From CAYMTN01 sp964393335 (GTDB lineage Bacteria > Chloroflexota > Anaerolineae > Aggregatilineales > Aggregatilineaceae): a DNA stretch of 21,710 nt. This document shows positions 14,920 to 21,697 of the stretch, in pieces. The DNA is taken from NCBI GenBank assembly GCA_964393335.1, contig CAYMTN010000074.1, positions 1 to 21,710 of the forward strand, read 5' to 3'. The first letter of the stretch is position 1, and each line of letters begins with the position of its first letter. The notes below the pieces were generated by a model. It saw nothing but the letters and a program-made list of their open reading frames with translations, ran no database searches and was not told the DNA's origin. A program made the translations under genes and the position numbers.

Positions 14920-16038
14920 TTATTGTGGCACGAGGAGCGACCACGCCTGCCCGTTGATGAACCGGTAGATCGGCCCGGACGCGGACGAAAAATAGACCTG
15001 CTCGCCGCCGGGACTCACCGCACGCTGCAACATGCCGGTATAGATGCGCGGCTCAGCCAGCGCGTAACCAAGCGCCTGCCGCTGCGCTTCATCGCCGCGC
15101 CACGCGTAATAGATCGCGCCGCTGGGCAGCCGCAGGCCGGTCGAGGCCGCCGGTTTCAGCGCCGGATCGTTGAGCGGCATACCCGGCGCGAAGGTATCGA
15201 CCACCAACTGCCCGGCCTTACCGTTGACCAGCACGTAATGCGCGCGCAGCGCCGGCACGTAGACGATCACGCCGCGCTCGAATGCCTGCTCGTAAAACGT
15301 CGTGACCAGGGGCGGCAGCGGGCATTCGGACGGCTGCGGGCTGAAAAACCACCCCTGCGGGCAGCGCACCTGAACGGATGTCTGCGCGGCGACCTCGTGC
15401 ACGCCGTCGCTGGCGCGCACCTCAAACGTGATCGACTCGCGGCCATCTGCCGGGGCCTGAAACTGCCACGTCCCCGTTTGCGGCAGGTTGGCGGCTTCTT
15501 CGATGAACTGGCCCTGGTACATCCAGCCGATCCGCACCCGCACGACCGGCCCCTGCGCCTGCCACGCCAGCCATATCATACCGCCCGCGTCAACCACCAC
15601 CGGATCGACCACAAACGCGCTGATGCCCAACGGCAAAAAGGTACGCGGGCTGTTCGCCAGCGTCTGCGGCGGCACGTACAACCACGCGCCGGAACCAATG
15701 CCCGACGCGGCGGCGAGACAGTTCGCACGCAGCAGCGCGTCCACCGATACGCCCGCCCGCGCCGCCACGCTGTAGACCGTGTCGTTGACCGGCACCTGGT
15801 ACAGCAGCCAGCCGGACGGGTACGCGCAGGTCGTCGCACGCGCCGGGAGCACGGCGGAGCCGGTCTGGCTGGCCGCCGTATCGGACCGGACCGGCAGCGC
15901 CCCCGGCTGCACAGCCGCCTGGGCCACAGCGGGCCGCCCGGTCGAGCGTGCGGCTTCGTCCCACGAGCACCCTGCCAGAATCACCAGGGCGCTCACGATG
16001 AGAAACAAGATCACGATGAGTCTGGCTGCTGTGGTCAT
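14920..16038 (-). CDS. LysM-containing lipoprotein with an unnamed C-terminal domain
   Basis: From the ATG at 16038 the protein has 372 residues. Residues 1-24 are a lipoprotein signal: MTTAARL, a hydrophobic core, then the lipobox LAGC with the lipidated cysteine at 24. It should be anchored on the outer face of the membrane. Residues 76-125 fit a LysM domain (LLYQVPVNDTVYSVAARAGVSVDALLRANCL, then GAWLYVPP), which binds glycan chains such as peptidoglycan. Residues 140-225 look like a beta-sandwich (IWLAWQAQGPVVRVRIGW, GTWQFQAPADGRESITFEVRASDG). The C-terminus (about 250-330) carries the pattern YEQAFERG, YVLVNG, DTFAPGMPLNDPAL, YYAWR, LGYALAEP, which matches the C-terminal domain of the WD40 protein at 5528-7324. 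No enzymatic motif is visible. Its own terminator follows at 14862-14892. Confidence 0.87.
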   Translation of the reverse strand: MTTAARLIVILFLIVSALVILAGCSWDEAARSTGRPAVAQAAVQPGALPVRSDTAASQTGSAVLPARATTCAYPSGWLLYQVPVNDTVYSVAARAGVSVDALLRANCLAAASGIGSGAWLYVPPQTLANSPRTFLPLGISAFVVDPVVVDAGGMIWLAWQAQGPVVRVRIGWMYQGQFIEEAANLPQTGTWQFQAPADGRESITFEVRASDGVHEVAAQTSVQVRCPQGWFFSPQPSECPLPPLVTTFYEQAFERGVIVYVPALRAHYVLVNGKAGQLVVDTFAPGMPLNDPALKPAASTGLRLPSGAIYYAWRGDEAQRQALGYALAEPRIYTGMLQRAVSPGGEQVYFSSASGPIYRFINGQAWSLLVPQ

Positions 16039-16325
16039 GATCGCCCTCGCATACACGCGCTATCCGCTGACCGTCTTCCGTTGGCCGGGACGGGTGTCCA
16101 GCGCCGAACGGATCACGGTGAGCAGTCTTCTGTTTTCCAGTATATGACGGAGGTCCTATAGAGGGCTTGACGGAGGCGCTACGGCTGTACTCCGGTCAAC
16201 TCACCGCTCGCTGACCGGACTCTAACGGTTGGCTGATGGTAAACGAACGGGGGCGCGCCGCGTGCGCCCCCATCGCTGAGAGGGAGGAAATCATCATGAA
16301 CGTGTCACGATGAACATGGACTCGG
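16039..16325. other. Non-coding gap between the PII gene and the LysM lipoprotein gene
   Basis: No gene is seen here. It holds the presumed PII terminator (16249-16271), an inverted repeat TCCGGTCA/TGACCGGA (16191-16198 and 16212-16219), and a direct repeat TGACGGAGG (16145-16153 and 16168-16176). The promoter of the leftward LysM gene should also lie here. TATACT on the minus strand (16144-16139) is a possible -10 without a clear -35. Confidence 0.45.
16249..16271 (-). terminator. Probable terminator of the amtB-PII operon
   Basis: GGGGGCGC (16249-16256) and GCGCCCCC (16264-16271) form a perfect 8-bp stem with a 7-base loop. On the minus strand only a short T-rich stretch (GTTCGTTTACC) follows, so it may work weakly or with Rho. 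Confidence 0.55.
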
Positions 16326-16706
16326 TCAAACCTTCGCGCGTTTGGTGTCGATGTCACCCTGGTAGGTGATGGCGGCGCGCCCGCGTTCGCCCGAACTGAC
16401 GCGGATCACATCTTCCACTGGATAAACGAAGATCATGCCGTCACCTTCCGCGCCGGTATAGGCTGCCGACCGGATCGCCTCGATGGTGGCTTCGACGTTA
16501 TCGTCACTCAAGATGATGTTAAACTGCACGTGCGGGATCAGGTCCACCACGAACGATCCGGTGCGCCAGTTTACCTTGATGCCGCCGCCGCGCCCGCGCC
16601 CGCGCACCAGCGCGATGTTCAGGCCCACGATGCCGATGTTGGTCAGCGCTGTTTTGACGGCTTCCAGGCGTTCTTCACGAACGATTGCTTCGATTTTTTT
16701 GGTCAT
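16326..16706 (-). CDS. glnK: PII-family nitrogen regulator with a divergent T-loop
   Basis: PII proteins are trimers that read 2-oxoglutarate and adenylate levels and block AmtB when nitrogen is plentiful. The 126-residue chain fits the family throughout: MTKKIEAIVREERLEAVKTALTN, the T-loop region 35-58, the B-loop TGAEGDGMIFVYPVED (84-99), and VSSGERGRAA in the C-loop. Several standard ligand residues differ. The T-loop reads RGRGRGGGIKVNWRTGSFVVD, so the usual GRQKG glutamine is Gly and the uridylylated tyrosine position is Phe (52). The B-loop lysine of GDGKIFV is Met (91). Uridylylation at that site is therefore impossible. It follows amtB by 43 bases in the same direction, the reverse of the common glnK-amtB order. 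The ATG at 16706 has GAGGAAA upstream. Whether it is closer to GlnB or GlnK is inferred from its neighbour only. Confidence 0.9.
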   Translation of the reverse strand: MTKKIEAIVREERLEAVKTALTNIGIVGLNIALVRGRGRGGGIKVNWRTGSFVVDLIPHVQFNIILSDDNVEATIEAIRSAAYTGAEGDGMIFVYPVEDVIRVSSGERGRAAITYQGDIDTKRAKV

Positions 16707-16749
16707 GAGCTTTCCTCGTGTTTAGGGTAATGGAGTCAGCGTGACGGCG

Positions 16750-18150
16750 CTAATCCCCGGCGGCAGGTGACGATTCCGGCACGGTCCCGCGCGGCTTGGC
16801 GGTGGGGGCCGTCACGGGAGACGGGATGCTGTACCCGCTGGTGAATTCCGGGTAAGAGGTCATGCCGTGATAAAACGCGTCGATGCCAATGCGCTCCACC
16901 GTTTCGGGCACGCGCAGGCCAAAGAAGACCTTGATGCCGTAGAACATCAGCAGCGATACCGGGAAGACAAACGCCACCGCCGCCAGCACGCCTAACGCCT
17001 GAGTCCCCAGTTGGCTGAACCCGCCGCCGTAAAACAGGCCGCCCTGGGTGGCAAACAGGCCAACCGACAGCGTGCCGAACATGCCGTTCAGGCCGTGCAC
17101 CGGGAACGCGCCCACCGGGTCATCGATGCGCAGCGCTTCCATCAACAGCACGCCGTAATAGGTCAGCACGCCCGCCACCATGCCGATGATCAGCGCCGAG
17201 GTGGGGGTCACGAAGGCGCACGGCGCGGTGATCGCCACCAGCCCGGCCAGCGAGCCGTTAAAGGCCATGCTGACATCCCATGTGCGGGTAGAAGCATATG
17301 ACAGGAAGATGGCCACAATCGCGCCGGTTGTCGCGGCGAAGTCGGTGTTCAGCACCACCAGGGCGATCAGGCTGGAGTCGGTCGCGCCCAGCGTGCTGCC
17401 GGGGTTGAAGCCGAACCAGCCCAGCCACAAAATGAACGTGCCGATAGCCGCCAGCGGGATGTTATGGCCCCGTATCGATTTGCCGAACTCCTTGTCTATG
17501 CGTTTACCGAGCATCAGCGTACCGGCCAGGCCGACCATCGCGCCGACGAGGTGTACGACTGTCGAACCGGCGAAATCCATGAAGCCGCGCTCGGCCAGCC
17601 AGCCATCGCTCGCCCAGCACCAGTGCCCGACCACCGGATAGATCACCAGGCCGACGATGAAGCTGTAGATCAGGTCGGCGCGGAAGTCGGTGCGCTCGGC
17701 CATCAAACCGGAGGCAATCGTCGAGGCGGCAGCCGAAAATGCGAACTGGAAGAAGAAGAATGCGTAGGGCGGCAGCCCGTTGATCGACGCGGGCAGTCCC
17801 TGCAAGAAAAACCACTCCGTGCCGAACAGCCCGGTGCCGCTGCCAAACATGATGGCGAACCCTGCGGCCCAAAAACCGACGGTGGTCATCGTCGTATCGA
17901 GGAAGTTTTCGGCCATGATGTTGACGACGTTCTTCGAGCGGACAAAACCCGCTTCGAGGAACCCGAACCCGGCTTGCATGAAAAAGACCAGGAACCCGGC
18001 GATTAACACCCAGACTGTGTTCAGTGAAACGGCCAGGCTGTCCAGCGTCACGCCGTCCCCTTGCGCGGATGCCAGGCTGGGGAACAGCATCATCAATCCG
18101 GTGACCAGCATCGTCAGTGAAAACAAACGCCAAAATCGTTTTCGCCTCAT
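16750..18150 (-). CDS. amtB: AmtB-type ammonium transporter
   Basis: This is a trimeric membrane channel that brings ammonium into the cell. From the ATG at 18150 it has 466 residues, with AAAGGAGA 8 bases upstream. The frame runs open to 18459, but the first 103 codons look non-coding and cross the AT-rich control region. Residues 1-30 are a signal peptide (RRKRFWRLF, core, SLASAQ), normal for Amt proteins. About 11 membrane helices follow. The pore histidine pair is present: H200 (STVVHLVGA) and H352 (FPVHGLNG), and the phenylalanine-gate region FFQFAFSAAASTIASG (133-148) is typical. LRVPETVERIGIDAFYHGMTSYPEF (412-436) is the cytoplasmic tail that PII proteins contact. A Pro/Thr/Ala tail of about 25 residues ends the protein. 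The PII gene follows 43 bases downstream. Confidence 0.95.
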   Translation of the reverse strand: MRRKRFWRLFSLTMLVTGLMMLFPSLASAQGDGVTLDSLAVSLNTVWVLIAGFLVFFMQAGFGFLEAGFVRSKNVVNIMAENFLDTTMTTVGFWAAGFAIMFGSGTGLFGTEWFFLQGLPASINGLPPYAFFFFQFAFSAAASTIASGLMAERTDFRADLIYSFIVGLVIYPVVGHWCWASDGWLAERGFMDFAGSTVVHLVGAMVGLAGTLMLGKRIDKEFGKSIRGHNIPLAAIGTFILWLGWFGFNPGSTLGATDSSLIALVVLNTDFAATTGAIVAIFLSYASTRTWDVSMAFNGSLAGLVAITAPCAFVTPTSALIIGMVAGVLTYYGVLLMEALRIDDPVGAFPVHGLNGMFGTLSVGLFATQGGLFYGGGFSQLGTQALGVLAAVAFVFPVSLLMFYGIKVFFGLRVPETVERIGIDAFYHGMTSYPEFTSGYSIPSPVTAPTAKPRGTVPESSPAAGD

Positions 18151-18416
18151 GTTGTTTTTCTCCTTTGGCTTGGTTATCGCCAGTGCAGGGCCTCTCAGAA
18201 GTCCCCGGCGTGCAAGCACCCCCGGTGAGGGCGGAATCCGTGCGCGTTTGTGCGGCGTTCGGACACTGTGCACTATACTACGGGCGATGCAGCTAGCCGT
18301 CTTCGTATTATTTGGCATATTATTGAGGACTGTTTTTTGTGCAGTTTTGTTACTTTTAGTGCACAATGCACAGAAAAATGACGTGAGGGGCACGGATCGC
18401 CAGCGATTACAGACAC
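18151..18416 (-). promoter_or_regulatory. AT-rich control region of the amtB-PII operon with repeated GTGCA motifs
   Basis: No gene is supported here. The stretch 18285-18385 is clearly richer in A and T than its surroundings. TGCAC/GTGCA cores recur: TGTGCAC (18267-18273), TTGTGCAG (18337-18344) and AGTGCACAATGCACAG (18358-18373, two TGCACA copies in direct order). Such TGCAC halves are reminiscent of nitrogen-regulator sites, but I find no sigma-54 promoter (GG/GC at -24/-12). Candidate -10 elements on the minus strand are present without good -35 partners. Confidence 0.4.
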
Positions 18417-18452
18417 AAAACCCCTGGCCTGCCCGTGCAGACAGGCCAGGGG
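18417..18452 (-). terminator. Intrinsic terminator of trpB2
   Basis: CCCCTGGCCTG (18421-18431) pairs perfectly with CAGGCCAGGGG (18442-18452) around a 10-base loop. On the minus strand TTTTGTGT follows. It lies about 100 bases past the trpB2 stop; I see no gene in 18453-18554. Confidence 0.85.
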
Positions 18453-18554
18453 CTGTCAATTATCATGTTTTGTTGTGAAACCTGCCCTACGCGCCGGTAG
18501 AATGGGCGATCCCCAGTGAGAGCGCGGGGCGGAAGCGCCACACACGAGATTTGC

Positions 18555-19946
18555 TCAGTCGCCCATCGCGAACGCGGCTTCGTCCACCACCGGCATACGC
18601 GTCTGCGCGTCGGCCACCGCTTCCGCAGGATAATCGTAATCTTCCAGCGCGCCCTCCAGATACTTGTCGTAGGACAGCATGTCAAAGTGACCGTGCCCGC
18701 TCAGGTTAAAGAGGATCACGCGCTCCTCGCCGAGTTCTTTGGCTTCGAGCGCCTCGTCGATGGCGGCGCGGATGGCGTGCGCGCTCTCCGGCGCGGGCAT
18801 GATGCCTTCGTTTCTGGCGAACAGCACTGCCGCCTCGAAGATGCTGTTTTGGTGGTAAGCCTGCGCCTCCAGGATGCCTTCCAGGTGCAGCATCGACATG
18901 ATGGGAGCCATGCCGTGATAGCGCAGCCCGCCCGCGTGGATGCCCGGCGGGATGAAGTCGTGGCCCAGTGTGTACATCTTGGCAATCGGCCCCATCCCCA
19001 CGCTGTCGCCATAATCGTAGGCATAGACGCCTCTGGTCATGCTGGGGCAGGCGGTCGGTTCGGCGGCCAGGAAACGCGTGTTGAGGCCCTTGTGCATCTT
19101 TTCGCGCACGAAGGGCACGATCAACCCGGCCATGTTGCTGCCGCCGCCCGCACAGCCGATCACCACGTCCGGGTAATCGTCCGCTTTCGCCAGTTGCAGC
19201 AGCGCCTCTTCGCCGATGATGGACTGGTGCAGGATGACATGATTCAGCACGCTGCCCAGCGAGTATTTCACGTCGTCGTGGGTGGCTGCGACTTCGACCG
19301 CTTCGCTAATGGCGATGCCCAGGCTGCCAGGCGTGTCGGGGAATTTCGCCAGGATCATGCGCCCGGCCTGGGTGAGATTGGTCGGGCTGGCGTGAACCGT
19401 CGCGCCGTAGGCCTGTATCATGCTGCGGCGGTACGGCTTCTGCTCATAACTGACGCGCACCATGAAGACTTCGATCTCCACGCCGAAGAACGCCCCGGCC
19501 ATGGCCAGTGACGACCCCCACTGCCCCGCGCCGGTTTCGGTCACAATCTTCGAGACGCCTTCTTCTTTGTTGTAAAAGACCTGCGCGACAGCCGTATTCG
19601 GCTTGTGGCTGCCAGCCGGACTGACGCCTTCGTACTTGTAATAGATGCGCGCGGGTGTATCGAGCGTTTTTTCGAGCCGCCGCGCCCGGAACAACGGGCT
19701 GGGACGCCACTGCGCCAGGACTTGCCGCACCGGGTCGGGAATCTCGATGTAACGTTCCTGGCTGACCTCCTGCATGATCAGCGCCATCGGGAACAGGGGG
19801 GCGATGTCATCCGGTCCGGCAGGCATTTTGGTCATGGGATTCAGCATAGGCGGCAGCGGGCGCGGCAGGTCGGGCACGATGTTATACCACGCTTTCGGCA
19901 TTTCGGATTCGTCGAGCAGGTACTTGATGTGGGTCTTGTCAGGCAT
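18555..19946 (-). CDS. trpB: Tryptophan synthase beta chain, TrpB2 type
   Basis: TrpB2 is a PLP enzyme that joins indole and L-serine to give tryptophan in the cytoplasm. The 463-residue length, the long N-terminal extension (about 75 residues before the core) and the sequence RPSPLFRARRLEKTL match the TrpB2 branch, which unlike TrpB1 usually lacks the standard contacts with TrpA. The PLP lysine is K115 (GSHKPNTA). ETGAGQWGSS (137-146) is the catalytic loop, and CAGGGSNMAG binds the cofactor phosphate. No other trp gene is in the window, so indole comes from elsewhere: from TrpA encoded at another locus, or salvage. AAGGAG lies about 10 bases before the ATG at 19946. The leader is a tryptophan T-box (20013-20290), which independently supports the assignment. 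Confidence 0.95.
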   Translation of the reverse strand: MPDKTHIKYLLDESEMPKAWYNIVPDLPRPLPPMLNPMTKMPAGPDDIAPLFPMALIMQEVSQERYIEIPDPVRQVLAQWRPSPLFRARRLEKTLDTPARIYYKYEGVSPAGSHKPNTAVAQVFYNKEEGVSKIVTETGAGQWGSSLAMAGAFFGVEIEVFMVRVSYEQKPYRRSMIQAYGATVHASPTNLTQAGRMILAKFPDTPGSLGIAISEAVEVAATHDDVKYSLGSVLNHVILHQSIIGEEALLQLAKADDYPDVVIGCAGGGSNMAGLIVPFVREKMHKGLNTRFLAAEPTACPSMTRGVYAYDYGDSVGMGPIAKMYTLGHDFIPPGIHAGGLRYHGMAPIMSMLHLEGILEAQAYHQNSIFEAAVLFARNEGIMPAPESAHAIRAAIDEALEAKELGEERVILFNLSGHGHFDMLSYDKYLEGALEDYDYPAEAVADAQTRMPVVDEAAFAMGD

Positions 19947-20012
19947 GATAAAGGCTCCTTATGATACGTGCAATGAGTTACGGACGGTGGTGTGCGTGTG
20001 GGGCCGGGAATC

Positions 20013-20290
20013 AAAAAACGCCCGTCCCCCGAACGATCAGGGACGAGCGCCTAAGCCCGTGGTGCCACCCTGGTTAGGCCGGTTCCGCACAGTGCGTGCG
20101 ATGCGCACACCGTCACGAAAGCCAGCCTCACTCATTGCGCCTGTGTAACGGCGGCGATCCCGGCGCGGCATTTCCTCCGCGCGACTCCCCGGCCCATTCC
20201 GCTCCTGCTGCCCGTCCCGCGCTTTCAGCCGGTGACGCGGGTTTCTGTCCGGCGTTAGGGAGCGTACTCCTCCGGTTCAACGTCATTCTG
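20013..20290 (-). promoter_or_regulatory. T-box riboswitch (predicted tRNA-Trp sensing) controlling trpB2
   Basis: The leader RNA contains the main parts of a transcriptional T-box. Stem I has an AGTA (loop E) followed by CGCTCC, which pairs with GGAGCG followed by GAA. The next three bases, UGG (20196-20194), are the predicted specifier, which pairs with the CCA anticodon of tRNA-Trp. The T-box itself is GGGTGGCACCACGGG, with the tRNA-binding bulge UGGC at 20067-20064; its C fits a G discriminator base, as bacterial tRNA-Trp has. The antiterminator stem is GCCTAA (20079-20074) with TTAGGC (20054-20049). The competing terminator is CGCTCGTCCC (20049-20040) with GGGACGGGCG (20028-20019), then TTTTTT (20018-20013). 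Uncharged tRNA-Trp should favour read-through into trpB2, which starts 66 bases later. Confidence 0.92.
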
Positions 20291-20296
20291 CTGACG

Positions 20297-20325
20297 ATAA
20301 TAGACGGGATCGCGGGTGGTGTCAA
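20297..20325 (-). promoter_or_regulatory. Sigma-70-type promoter of the T-box/trpB2 unit
   Basis: On the minus strand TTGACA (20325-20320), a 17-base spacer and TATTAT (20302-20297) form a near-consensus promoter. Transcription would start near 20290, just before stem I of the T-box. Confidence 0.85.
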
Positions 20326-20343
20326 GCAGGTGCGGGCGGAGAT

Positions 20344-20390
20344 TTCGGGGCCAGCCCCGAACCCCGCTCGCTTTTTGGCAAAAAAGCGAG
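20344..20390. terminator. Hairpins downstream of the ferredoxin gene, possible bidirectional terminator
   Basis: CTCGCTTTTT (20367-20376) pairs with AAAAAGCGAG (20381-20390) around GGCA, and TTCGGG/CCCGAA (20344-20349 and 20356-20361) forms a second short hairpin. The stem contains its own A and T tracts and could end transcription from the metallo-hydrolase/ferredoxin operon before the trpB2 promoter. Confidence 0.5.
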
Positions 20391-20436
20391 ACCAAAAAAC
20401 TCGACTGCCTGAAGGCGCGACGCGACGTGCGCCGGG

Positions 20437-20733
20437 TCAATCCGCCTCGTCCTCAGCGTCCCGAATGTGCTCGCGGATGGCCCGTTCGAGCGTCTCCAGG
20501 TCGAGCTGGTTGTACCATATCTCGCCCGGATAAATCACCATGTTGGGGCCGCCGCCGCACATATCCAGGCAGCTCGCCGTCTCCCACGACACCGGGCCGC
20601 GCGCCATAAACGCCGGGCACGGATCGCCCAATTCGTCGCGCAGCCGCTCATAGAGCGGTTCGGCCTGCCCGGCATGGTTGCAGTACTGGCCCATGCACAG
20701 CACCAGCCGCTTTTTGGGCTTGGAGTCGGCCAC
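20437..20733 (-). CDS. Thioredoxin-like [2Fe-2S] ferredoxin domain protein
   Basis: The 98-residue protein matches the thioredoxin-like ferredoxin fold seen in NuoE and in free [2Fe-2S] ferredoxins. Cluster cysteines are C13 and C18 (LCMGQYCNH, spaced CxxxxC) and C55 and C59 (ASCLDMCGGGPN, spaced CxxxC). VIYPGEIWY and the final helix LETLERAIREHI complete the fold; C39 is extra. It should be a soluble one-electron carrier. The start is a GTG at 20733 with GGGAG upstream, three bases after the stop of the metallo-hydrolase gene, so the two are probably co-translated. The partner redox enzyme is not visible here. The tail is acidic (DAEDEAD). Confidence 0.88.
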   Translation of the reverse strand: MADSKPKKRLVLCMGQYCNHAGQAEPLYERLRDELGDPCPAFMARGPVSWETASCLDMCGGGPNMVIYPGEIWYNQLDLETLERAIREHIRDAEDEAD

Positions 20734-20736
20734 GCG

Positions 20737-21456
20737 TTACGCTCCCGCCGCGTGCAGACGCGCCAGCCGCGCGCGCAGCACGTCCGCCACGTCCGGGCAG
20801 TGATCCGCATACGGCGCGTGCGGAAACGCCGCCAGCAGGTCATCCAGCAGGTCGGGCGTGACCGTGATGGCGGGGCCGTGACCGGGCAGAATCACGTCCG
20901 CCTGCGCCAGGATCGCGCTCACGCTGCGCCACGTCTCGATCACGTCACCCGGCGCATAGCCGTTCGGCCAGTAGTAGCCCCAGGCGCGCAGCCAGTCCTC
21001 GTCGAGCACCGCGTCCCCCACGGCCCACGCGGCGCGGCCATCCGGCATGGCGAAGACCAGCGCCAGCAGCAGCGGGTGATGCCCCGGACAGTTCACCTGC
21101 GTGATGCCGTCGAAGGCCGCCACCCTGCCAGGCCGGAACGAACGAAAGCGCGGCGACGGCACATCCCAGGGCAGGTGCAACATATGATCGCCGTGCAGGT
21201 GCGTAACAAACACGTGCCCGACGTCCTCGAACGCGATTCCGAGCGTCTCCAACCGGTCCACCGCCTGGACGTAACCCGCATCCGTAAAACACGGATCGAC
21301 GAGCAGCGTGTTGGCCACCGACGGAGACTCCCCGTCCGGCCAGAGCAGCACGGACGTGCAGCGGTGTTCGGCGTGTTTATCCAGGCGATTTTCCGGTCTG
21401 AGCGGCAGCGCGCCGTCCTGCACGATCAACCAGTTGAAGCGGGCCGGTTCCGGCAT
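20737..21456 (-). CDS. Metallo-beta-lactamase-fold hydrolase
   Basis: The 239-residue protein has the metal site of the MBL superfamily: THLHGDH (H86, H88, D90, H91), a further histidine in NCPGHHP (H126), D148 (AVGDAVLDED) and H193 (ILPGHGPAI). It is a predicted soluble cytoplasmic hydrolase with two metal ions; relatives include glyoxalase II-type and lactonase-type enzymes, and the substrate cannot be read. LLVDPCFTD and RLETLGIAFEDVGHVFVTHLH are classic for the group. The ATG at 21456 has GGGAG about 9 bases upstream. The ferredoxin gene begins three bases after its stop. The chance of a redox-linked role is raised by that neighbour only; there is no flavodoxin or rubredoxin domain in the protein itself. 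Confidence 0.9.
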   Translation of the reverse strand: MPEPARFNWLIVQDGALPLRPENRLDKHAEHRCTSVLLWPDGESPSVANTLLVDPCFTDAGYVQAVDRLETLGIAFEDVGHVFVTHLHGDHMLHLPWDVPSPRFRSFRPGRVAAFDGITQVNCPGHHPLLLALVFAMPDGRAAWAVGDAVLDEDWLRAWGYYWPNGYAPGDVIETWRSVSAILAQADVILPGHGPAITVTPDLLDDLLAAFPHAPYADHCPDVADVLRARLARLHAAGA

Positions 21457-21547
21457 AAATCAGGCTCCCGTGTGGGTCATGTGACGTGATGCTGTTATCG
21501 ATTATAGTCTATGCGCAGGCCGGGCGGAAACAGGGCCGGACTGAGGC

Positions 21548-21576
21548 TTGACGCCGCCTGACCCGTTTGGTACAAT
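21548..21576 (+). promoter_or_regulatory. Promoter of tRNA-Glu
   Basis: TTGACG (21548-21553), a 17-base spacer and TACAAT (21571-21576) form a near-consensus promoter ending 11 bases before the tRNA. Confidence 0.85.
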
Positions 21577-21587
21577 GCCCAGCGTTC

Positions 21588-21663
21588 GCCCCCATCGTCT
21601 AGGGGACCAGGACGTGGCCCTTTCAAGGCCAAGACGGGAGTTCGAATCTCCCTGGGGGCACCA
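21588..21663 (+). tRNA. tRNA-Glu (anticodon UUC)
   Basis: The acceptor stem is GCCCCCA (21588-21594) paired with TGGGGGC (21653-21659). The anticodon arm is TGGCC-CTTTCAA-GGCCA with anticodon TTC at 21622-21624. The T-arm contains the standard TTCGAAT. The discriminator base is A (21660) and CCA is encoded (21661-21663). The stem-loop plan and the GTCTAGGGGACCAGGAC D-arm match bacterial tRNA-Glu. It is a single-gene unit with its own promoter and terminator. Confidence 0.97.
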
Positions 21664-21666
21664 CCC

Positions 21667-21697
21667 AACCAGCACTGACTCAGAGCGCTGGTTTTTT
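21667..21697 (+). terminator. Intrinsic terminator after tRNA-Glu
   Basis: AACCAGC (21667-21673) pairs with GCTGGTT (21687-21693), and the T-run 21692-21697 follows. It lies four bases after the encoded CCA. Confidence 0.82.

Noticed and set aside
14776..16161. Long plus-strand open frame opposite the LysM lipoprotein gene
   Set aside because: Its translation is Arg/His/Pro-rich with no domain, while the minus strand has a lipobox, a LysM domain and a terminator. It is an antisense shadow in GC-rich DNA.
16191..16219. TCCGGTCA/TGACCGGA inverted repeat as a terminator
   Set aside because: There is no T-tract on either strand and a better GC stem lies at 16249-16271; it may be an operator or chance.
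18258..18390. Sigma-54 promoter upstream of amtB
   Set aside because: A TGGCAT on the plus strand lacks the GC at the right distance and faces away from amtB; nothing fits on the minus strand.
18151..18459. N-terminal extension of AmtB by 103 residues
   Set aside because: The extension has non-coding composition, crosses the AT-rich control region and the trpB2 terminator, and a signal peptide with a strong ribosome binding site begins at 18150.
18516..19511. 331-codon plus-strand frame opposite trpB2
   Set aside because: No recognisable domain; the opposite strand is a textbook TrpB2.
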